Made by a program: the position numbers and the translations under genes
Notes under the pieces: model-generated
What the model was told of the DNA's origin: nothing
Seen by the model: only the letters and a program-made list of their open reading frames with translations
The model's database searches: none
Assembly: GCA_002727485.1 (NCBI GenBank)
Contig: PBXE01000047.1
Span: 29,365-40,914, forward strand
From: Methanobacteriota archaeon
GTDB taxonomy: Archaea > Thermoplasmatota > Poseidoniia > Poseidoniales > Poseidoniaceae
Direction: 5' to 3'
DNA: 11,550 nt
Shown here: positions 6,484 through 11,550 of the stretch, piece after piece
Layout of the letters: each line of letters opens with the position of its first letter
Numbering within the stretch: the stretch's first letter is position 1

Positions 6484-7773
6484 ATGAAAATTAGAGAATT
6501 TGATGAAAATTCTCTGATCGATTATTATTCAAAAAATATTATTGATTTTTCTTGGATTGATAAACCAAGTCAACATCAATTCAGATGGAGGTGTTTAGAT
6601 GGTACATGGAATACCTCAAGACGTAGAATTAGAGATAATGAAACATTTGTTAAAGCAATAAAAAATGATAACCCTACCGATATTTATTTTTCTACATCTT
6701 CTTGGCTGAATCCTGTTGATTTGCCAAGAAAAAATGATAATGAAAAACCTAGACCTGTTATGTTAGATCACCTAATTGTTTTCGATATCGATGTCGAACC
6801 TTTTAGTCAGAAAAATATTGAAAAGGCAAAAAAAATGGCCGTTGATCTTTATCACTGGGTTGATAAAAATTATAATTTTGATTTAATTAATATATCATTT
6901 TCAGGTAACAAAGGCTTTCATTTAATGTATCGAGACAGAGATAGACAATTATTCTCTATCGAAAATTTAGTTGAACGAGAAGAGGCTGTAAAAAATAATA
7001 GAACACAACTTGTTCAAGAAGTTTTAGCAAATGGTTTTGACATTGACACCCGAGTTACTGCAGATACTAGAAGAATTATACGCTTACCTGGAACCATAAA
7101 CAGTAAAACTGGTTGGTACTGCAATAAGATTGATTATGAAATTTTAAATCTTCCAATTAAAGATTTTATTTCTTCAATGCCAAAGCATCCATTGGCAATT
7201 GAAATACCAAAAAGTGCAAAAATCAAAAAGAAAAAAATCAAACCCAAACCTAAACCCAAATTAAGTACTCAAAGCAATACTTGCATAGAAGTTAGTAATC
7301 ACTTACCTGGCACTAAAGACCGCTCAGCGTTGATATGTTGGCTACCAAAGAGTTGGGGTGATTTAGAATCAACTATAGATAAATCAAAATCGATTATTCA
7401 GGATGAGAAATTAGGTTCTTGCGGTTTTTGGCAATCAAATGACAGAGTTTTGATGATATGCCCCCGATCAATACCACGTGCCAAGTTAGTCAAAATTTTT
7501 AAAAAATACCACTTCAAATCTCTAAGTCAAAAATTATTGGAAAAAAAGCATTATTGGACTCGAATTACTGGAAAGCATTGGTCAGATTCAGGTTGGGAAG
7601 ATGAATTGGAAGCAATCAATATTTTTGGAAAGGATGTAGACTTAGAATGTGTTTGGCAATGGTCAAGAGCACATATTGAAATTTCGAGAAGAATGGGTCT
7701 TCTTTTTGATTATGACGAATCTAATTGTTCTGGAAATAAAGAACCAAGCATAAGAATTGTACAACGCCAGTGA
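6484..7773 (+). CDS. priS: archaeo-eukaryotic DNA primase catalytic (small) subunit, with an extra C-terminal domain
   Basis: 429 aa. Motifs of the AEP primase fold occur in order: IYFSTSSWLNP (67-77); motif I, VFDIDVEP, with metal-binding Asp101 and Asp103; motif II, SFSGNKGFHLMY, with Ser140, Lys143 and His146 (SGxKGxH); motif III, DTRVTADTRRIIRLPGTINS followed by KTGW (188-211), matching the D..VT.D..R.IRLPG..HGKTG pattern of PriS. It would make RNA/DNA primers for replication with the large subunit PriL, which is not in the window. No cysteines occur between motifs I and II, so the small zinc knuckle of some PriS proteins is absent. A Lys/Pro linker (about 243-259, KPKPKPK) joins a C-terminal region of about 165 residues with no motif I recognise. 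The ATG lies one base after the sucD stop; AGGA near 6469 may serve as its ribosome-binding site. It is clearly AT-richer than sucCD. It could be the replicative PriS or a diverged AEP paralogue. Confidence 0.82.
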   Translation: MKIREFDENSLIDYYSKNIIDFSWIDKPSQHQFRWRCLDGTWNTSRRRIRDNETFVKAIKNDNPTDIYFSTSSWLNPVDLPRKNDNEKPRPVMLDHLIVFDIDVEPFSQKNIEKAKKMAVDLYHWVDKNYNFDLINISFSGNKGFHLMYRDRDRQLFSIENLVEREEAVKNNRTQLVQEVLANGFDIDTRVTADTRRIIRLPGTINSKTGWYCNKIDYEILNLPIKDFISSMPKHPLAIEIPKSAKIKKKKIKPKPKPKLSTQSNTCIEVSNHLPGTKDRSALICWLPKSWGDLESTIDKSKSIIQDEKLGSCGFWQSNDRVLMICPRSIPRAKLVKIFKKYHFKSLSQKLLEKKHYWTRITGKHWSDSGWEDELEAINIFGKDVDLECVWQWSRAHIEISRRMGLLFDYDESNCSGNKEPSIRIVQRQ

Positions 7774-7777
7774 TAAC

Positions 7778-7783
7778 TATAAA
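7778..7783 (+). promoter_or_regulatory. TATA-like box before the membrane/zinc protein gene
   Basis: TATAAA lies five bases after the primase stop codon. If used, transcription would start near 7803-7810 and leave a leader of about 100 bases before the ATG at 7906, which would contain all three inverted repeats described below. Read from sequence and spacing only. Confidence 0.35.
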
Positions 7784-7801
7784 CTTACTTTACTACCAAG
7801 A

Positions 7802-7822
7802 ATTGTCTCTGATGGAGTCAAT
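7802..7822. repeat. inverted repeat, 8-bp arms with one mismatch
   Basis: ATTGTCTC (7802-7809) and GAGTCAAT (7815-7822) pair at seven of eight positions around the loop TGATG; the single mismatch is T opposite T. First of three inverted repeats in the gap between the primase and the next gene. It could be a transcript-end hairpin for the sucCD-priS operon, or part of a structured leader. Confidence 0.5.
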
Positions 7823-7836
7823 ACGACAATGACATT

Positions 7837-7847
7837 ACGCAATGCGT
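7837..7847. repeat. short palindrome ACGCA-A-TGCGT
   Basis: A perfect 5+5 bp inverted repeat around one central base. As DNA it has the shape of a small dimeric-regulator site; as RNA it could form ACGC/GCGT with a three-base loop. It lies between the two larger inverted repeats. Short enough to arise by chance, so low weight alone. Confidence 0.35.
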
Positions 7848-7861
7848 CCATAGACACTACC

Positions 7862-7892
7862 GACCATGGCGCTTGGAGACGGCGCCATGGTC
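7862..7892. repeat. perfect 11-bp GC-rich hairpin in the leader of the membrane/zinc gene
   Basis: GACCATGGCGC (7862-7872) and GCGCCATGGTC (7882-7892) are exact reverse complements around a nine-base loop. Seven of eleven pairs are G-C, which stands out in this AT-rich window. The plus strand continues CAAAAAG, so it lacks the T tract of a rho-independent terminator in this direction. The hairpin ends 13 bases before the ATG at 7906. An 11-codon frame (ATG 7866 to TGA 7899-7901, MALGDGAMVKK) runs through it and ends four bases before that ATG, so it may act as leader structure, leader peptide or operator. Confidence 0.75.
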
Positions 7893-7905
7893 AAAAAGTG
7901 ATATT

Positions 7906-8601
7906 ATGACTTTTGATAGAAACATCTTGAACAAAGGCGCTGTTTTTGCTTTTTTTACTTTCATACTTTTCTGGTTTAACACACAAGGAGGTGCTGACTC
8001 ATTTTTTGGTGCAGCTTTTTGCAGTATTTTTGTGATGTTATGTTTCACTTTTATATCTTTAATTGCAGCATGGGAAAAACAACACTATCAGAAGGTAATG
8101 GCAAAGAACTCCATTACACCGATTAATAACTATCAGAGTAACAGAAATTGGCAACAAGAATGGGAAGAAAGTAAACTAAGAAGAAAAAAAGCAACTTATG
8201 ACCACATAATTAAGGTACATAATATGCAAAAAAAATCTATCACATCTGTAGATGATGGCGTAAGCAAATTTTCTCATATTTTCAATGTTGGAGAAAAAGC
8301 GGCTCGACCATTTTTCCAAAATCAACATGTCCAATCTGTTCTAGGTTTTTCCTCTTCTCAATCATCATTCTCTCAAACAAGTGCAGGAAATGTTCAGAAG
8401 CCAAAAAAAGTTGATACAAACTTCTGGGATAATGTCTCACAAGGTGTAGCAAAAAATGAAGCAAAGTTAGAAGATATTTGCTCTGCAGGAGGTTGTTCCA
8501 AACCTGTTTCCGCTTTTGATTTCCGCTGCTTTCAGTGTCGAGGTAGATTTTGCGCAGATTGTGAAAGTGGGAAGAGTATCATGTGTAAAGCATGCTCATA
8601 G
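7906..8601 (+). CDS. two-helix membrane protein with C-terminal eight-cysteine zinc domain, family unknown
   Basis: 231 aa from the ATG at 7906. Two hydrophobic segments (about residues 11-24 and 32-56) make an N-terminal hairpin anchor. A charged middle follows (QQEWEESKLRRKKATYDHI), then a Ser/Gln-rich low-complexity linker (SSSQSSFSQTS). The last 40 residues hold eight cysteines: Cys192-x4-Cys197-x10-Cys208-x2-Cys211-x4-Cys216-x2-Cys219-x7-Cys227-x2-Cys230. Four CxxC-like pairs in this order suggest a two-zinc cross-brace module, closest in spacing to AN1 or B-box fingers with cysteines in place of histidines. The positive charges after helix 2 suggest the tail faces the cytoplasm. The frame opens back to a TTG at 7873, but that lies inside the hairpin loop; the ATG is more credible. 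No clear Shine-Dalgarno sequence. The gene converges with the helicase gene and overlaps it by six bases. I do not recognise a named family and give no function. Confidence 0.75.
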   Translation: MTFDRNILNKGAVFAFFTFILFWFNTQGGADSFFGAAFCSIFVMLCFTFISLIAAWEKQHYQKVMAKNSITPINNYQSNRNWQQEWEESKLRRKKATYDHIIKVHNMQKKSITSVDDGVSKFSHIFNVGEKAARPFFQNQHVQSVLGFSSSQSSFSQTSAGNVQKPKKVDTNFWDNVSQGVAKNEAKLEDICSAGGCSKPVSAFDFRCFQCRGRFCADCESGKSIMCKACS

Positions 8602-11388
8602 GAAAATTTCTTTCCTGTGTAACGAGTTTTGAGGAACCATTGTTGAAGATTTGAGGATATCAACTCTAATTTTACCTTCTTTACTTCTCGCATAAAATAA
8701 TTCAGATGGACTAACAAACTCATTCCAGTAGCGTTGGAAAACTTCCGCTTTTTCGAGTGATGCTGCCAGAACCTTCGGCACGGTATGATACATGACCAAT
8801 CTTTCTTGTATTGGCCTAAAAAATTTAGCAATTACTTCTGGCATCATTTTAGTCAGCCATGTATCAGTAATGAACTTAGATGATCTAGAGATAACATATC
8901 TAGGTTTTGCGATAGGCCCTAAAACCTCCTCCAAACAAGAAGAAAAAAGTGCACTTTCTTCTTGTGTAGCATTCTCTAAATGCAAGCGCACCCAGCCACC
9001 TCCACGGTTACCACCATCAGCACGGCAATTTCTTGAAATCATTCCAAGATGGATTAAACTATTTACTATTGAAAGTGAAATAGCTTGAACTAGAGATTCA
9101 TCGGTCCAAGGTGTTTTTTCTCTACCAAAGGTAAAACCTCCACCAGAACCAACGCCTAATTTAGCCTCGATTGCTGAAGTTGGTTTTGCATGGAATGGTT
9201 GTCCAATTCCCCAGAGCCCTCTTACGTGATTTCTATTACGACTGCGTCTTAACATATCCTCATTGAATACTGACATTCCTTCACTTATTCCTTCTGGTTC
9301 TGCCTCAGTAAATGCCGCATGTACGTGCCCCACTCCTTTCTCGATTGCTCCATCATCACATACTCCGTACAACTGCTTGTGCTTCTTCTTGAAGCGCTCA
9401 TAATCCGAGAACCCATTGGTAAATTCTTCTGCAAGACAGATTATATCCCAATTATTCGCAACTTTTTCTGGCCATTGCTTATCCAATCTAATTGAACGTC
9501 CCCTTAATTGATTGATACTCATACTTGTTGTCACGGTTGTTAAATCAATAAGGACATTAATCCTTGATGCGTCCCAACCTTCCCCGAGTAACCCTCTAGT
9601 TCCAATTAGACACTTTGTAATTCCAAGCTGGAAGAATTCCGTAATCATTAGAGAATAGTATCTAGGAATCCAATCTTTTCCTTTACCGATAATTTCATGA
9701 TATTCTCCCCTAATTTCATCAAGTAAAGTTATTGCTAAATCTCTTTCTCTTATCCATTCATTTGCGGCCGCTAAAAATTCTCCTGCGAGGTCATCATCTA
9801 CCAGTACCGTACTACCAGTCATTAATATCGGATTTAGCAAATCTACATTCTCACATTGGACGGCTTGTCTAAACGCTGCAACAGCACCCCCGGCCTCATC
9901 ATCCATTACACCTTCAACCAAAGTTGTGGCTGAGGTTTTCTCGAAATCAGTAATTATTACTGCTCGAATATCTCCGCCTAATGCTTGCATTTCTGAACTT
10001 AAAATTGTTGAAATTGCCTTGGTCTTTGAGGACGCATAAGCCATAATCCTACCTACCGGTGAAGCACAAGGTCGAATTCCTGTCTCAGTTATTTGGGTTC
10101 CTAACATCCTCAAACGCTGGGTAACCAACTCTGCTTTTTGGTGGTCTAATTGATTTTCACTTCTGCGTAACCCATGCCTAACATAACGGTCGAGAACTGG
10201 CCTCAAAATAGCCAATTTATTCTGATAAGAATTTAACAAATGAGCAGGTGGATAAGGTACTCCTTTTGGTATACTACCAATTGTATTTAACAAAAAAGCT
10301 CTACCTGCATTTGCAAATCCAGGATTTCTTTTACTAAACTGTTCCCATTCTTCTTTCTTACCGCCTGGTGTTTTCCTTTCCTCAAGGGCTTTGAAAACCC
10401 ATTTATCCAATGGTAAAGTTGCATCTGGATATTCTTGCTCTAGATATAGTTCATTAAGAAGCACTTGGAATTCTTCATCCACCTTAGCAACATAACTCAA
10501 TTCATTTTGTGATGGACGTACAAAAAATGCCAAGTCTTGGTATGGTGCCAAATTAGAATCTCTAACTAAGGCAGGTACTGGGACCTCGTAATCGATTTCT
10601 CCAAAAAATTCCTGATATCTTTTGGCATCTTCCTCTCCATAATGTTGAAAATCGGGTGGTGTTGCTGTTAAACCTAGAACGATTGGGTCATCAAAATACT
10701 CTCTAACTTCAGTGAGAACTCTTCCCCAGTGATGTAGCAAGTGATGGCATTCATCAAGAATTATCATTCCAATTCCAACTTCTTTCAATCTTTTAAGGTT
10801 ATTTTTAGATGACTCACTCAAAGTCCATAAAGCATTTCCATGTTTAGAAAATTCATCCCTAACCTTCTTTCTATAGATTGAAAGTCTGTCTTCATAATAA
10901 TCATTATTTCTTATTTTTAAGTCCTCTTGCCAAGCCAAAGCATTTTCCTCATCTATTGCTTCTCCTTTTGAAATTAAATTTTCTGTCCAAAGTTCAATTG
11001 CCGCTTCGTTTAATTCTTCGCCACCCCTCTTTGGCATGGTGATTGACTGATAGGTTAGAGAAGTAAGCAATCCTGGTTTCTTAGGATCAGTGCTAATAAA
11101 TTCATCTTTACCATCTAAATGAAACAAATCAGTTCTAGCAGCCCATTGTGCTTGAATTGCGGAATTTGGTGATAAGACAAGTGTCGGTTTTCTAACAAGA
11201 TTAGACCAAACATATAGGCCAAGAACGGTTTTTCCTGACCCTGGGGGTGCCACTATGTGGAGGTGCTTACCTTGAATATCTAATTGTGGTTTAATCACTG
11301 ATACAGCAGCAACTTGTGATGGCCTAAGTTTTCCATTAAATGTAATTGCACCAAATTCTGGTAAATCTTTTTTGGCCAATATTATCAC
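8596..11388 (-). CDS. superfamily 2 DEAD/DEAH-type helicase, large form
   Basis: 930 aa. Helicase motifs occur in order: LRPSQ (21-25, as in XPB/type III restriction-type helicases), Walker A APPGSGKT (47-54, Lys53), Ia LSPNSAIQAQW (72-82), Walker B DECH (212-215), motif III TATPP (241-245), motif V GTRGLLGEGWD (596-606), motif VI NQLRGRSIRLD (626-636). It should be an ATP-driven DNA or RNA translocase. About 350 residues separate motif III from motif V, far more than in a minimal SF2 core, so an extra domain is inserted in or before the second RecA domain. Residues 720-930 form a C-terminal region with a glycine-rich stretch (GVGSGGGFTFG) and no motif I know. No nuclease or methylase motif is apparent. 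The start is a GTG at 11388, four bases after the stop of the upstream gene; no in-frame ATG is near. Possible roles are repair or defence against foreign DNA; context does not decide. Confidence 0.88.
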   Translation of the reverse strand: MIILAKKDLPEFGAITFNGKLRPSQVAAVSVIKPQLDIQGKHLHIVAPPGSGKTVLGLYVWSNLVRKPTLVLSPNSAIQAQWAARTDLFHLDGKDEFISTDPKKPGLLTSLTYQSITMPKRGGEELNEAAIELWTENLISKGEAIDEENALAWQEDLKIRNNDYYEDRLSIYRKKVRDEFSKHGNALWTLSESSKNNLKRLKEVGIGMIILDECHHLLHHWGRVLTEVREYFDDPIVLGLTATPPDFQHYGEEDAKRYQEFFGEIDYEVPVPALVRDSNLAPYQDLAFFVRPSQNELSYVAKVDEEFQVLLNELYLEQEYPDATLPLDKWVFKALEERKTPGGKKEEWEQFSKRNPGFANAGRAFLLNTIGSIPKGVPYPPAHLLNSYQNKLAILRPVLDRYVRHGLRRSENQLDHQKAELVTQRLRMLGTQITETGIRPCASPVGRIMAYASSKTKAISTILSSEMQALGGDIRAVIITDFEKTSATTLVEGVMDDEAGGAVAAFRQAVQCENVDLLNPILMTGSTVLVDDDLAGEFLAAANEWIRERDLAITLLDEIRGEYHEIIGKGKDWIPRYYSLMITEFFQLGITKCLIGTRGLLGEGWDASRINVLIDLTTVTTSMSINQLRGRSIRLDKQWPEKVANNWDIICLAEEFTNGFSDYERFKKKHKQLYGVCDDGAIEKGVGHVHAAFTEAEPEGISEGMSVFNEDMLRRSRNRNHVRGLWGIGQPFHAKPTSAIEAKLGVGSGGGFTFGREKTPWTDESLVQAISLSIVNSLIHLGMISRNCRADGGNRGGGWVRLHLENATQEESALFSSCLEEVLGPIAKPRYVISRSSKFITDTWLTKMMPEVIAKFFRPIQERLVMYHTVPKVLAASLEKAEVFQRYWNEFVSPSELFYARSKEGKIRVDILKSSTMVPQNSLHRKEIFL

Positions 11389-11392
11389 TTAC

Positions 11393-11550
11393 TCATCGTG
11401 GAGGGCCTCTTCTTGGACCTTTTGGGGGACCGCCTTTTGGACCTCTAGAAGGTCCTCCTTTAGGACCACTTGGAGGACTTCGTGATGGCCCTCCTTTAGG
11501 AGCTCCAGGGGGGCCGCTTCTCTTAGGACCTGATGATGGACCGCCAGGAG
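11393..11550 (-). CDS. basic Gly/Pro-rich C-terminal tail of a protein (partial)
   Basis: The minus-strand frame is open from the window edge to a TGA at 11393-11395 and gives 51 residues made almost only of Gly, Pro, Ser, Lys and Arg, in loose GPKGGPSRGPKGGPP-type repeats. It has five Lys, six Arg and no acidic residue, so the tail is strongly positive and surely disordered. Such tails commonly bind nucleic acid or drive protein clustering (general knowledge; inference here). The underlying DNA is a set of imperfect GGTCCT/GGACC-type repeats, GC-rich compared with its surroundings. The stop lies four bases before the helicase GTG start, so the two genes are probably one transcript. Family cannot be told without the N-terminal part. 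Confidence 0.65.
   Translation of the reverse strand, partial: PGGPSSGPKRSGPPGAPKGGPSRSPPSGPKGGPSRGPKGGPPKGPRRGPPR

Noticed and set aside
7862..7892. Reading the 11-bp hairpin as a rho-independent terminator
   Set aside because: It is followed by A-rich, not T-rich, sequence on the plus strand and no T tract follows on the minus strand; archaeal termination also relies mainly on T-rich tracts.
7857..8048. Minus-strand frame covering the hairpin and the start of the membrane/zinc gene
   Set aside because: Lys-rich, no recognisable motif, and it overlaps a better supported plus-strand gene with membrane helices and a zinc domain.
8792..9088. Plus-strand frame of 98 codons opposite the helicase C-terminal region
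   Set aside because: No ribosome-binding site or motif, and the helicase frame continues unbroken on the other strand.
8596..11388. Type III restriction endonuclease subunit
   Set aside because: The helicase motifs fit, but no PD-(D/E)XK nuclease motif or neighbouring methyltransferase could be seen.

Overview
The window looks like a piece of an AT-rich archaeal genome, most likely a marine planktonic euryarchaeon of the Ca. Poseidoniia (Marine Group II/III) type. The archaeal signs are a short archaeal-type triosephosphate isomerase (227 aa), an archaeo-eukaryotic primase, a polyprenol/phytol-kinase-like membrane enzyme, and an Fe-S Cas4/RecB-like nuclease fold. The taxon is an inference from gene content, base composition and tight gene packing; no rRNA or other marker is present.

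Layout. (1) 1-117: the last 38 codons of a membrane protein. (2) 153-1070, plus strand: a PD-(D/E)XK-like protein with four cysteines placed like an Fe-S cluster but an incomplete nuclease active site. It meets the next gene tail to tail. (3) 4221-1067, minus strand: a compact, probably co-transcribed set of five genes: polyprenol/phytol-kinase-like enzyme, thioredoxin-fold protein, an unlisted 39-aa zinc mini-protein, sugar-phosphate nucleotidyltransferase, triosephosphate isomerase. Phosphorylated isoprenoid, activated sugar and triose-phosphate chemistry together suggest lipid or glycan precursor supply (inference). (4) 4222-4350: a divergent promoter region. (5) 4351-7773, plus strand: sucC-sucD-priS. 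sucC and sucD overlap by one base and sucD and the primase are separated by one base, so the two succinyl-CoA synthetase subunits and a DNA primase catalytic subunit are very probably on one transcript. (6) 7774-7905: a short gene-free stretch with a TATA-like box and three successive inverted repeats, one a perfect 11-bp hairpin. (7) 7906-8601, plus strand: an unrecognised protein with two membrane segments and a C-terminal eight-cysteine zinc domain. (8) 11550-8596, minus strand: the basic Gly/Pro-rich tail of an incomplete gene, then four bases later a 930-aa superfamily 2 helicase that converges on gene 7.

The central part (TPI, nucleotidyltransferase, succinyl-CoA synthetase) is ordinary metabolism. 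The points most worth a second look are the degenerate Fe-S nuclease-like protein, the primase tied to sucCD with an extra C-terminal domain, the hairpin-rich leader before the membrane/zinc protein, that protein itself, and the large helicase with its basic low-complexity neighbour. I do not see a CRISPR array, insertion sequence, tRNA or rRNA, and I cannot show that the unusual genes form one system.
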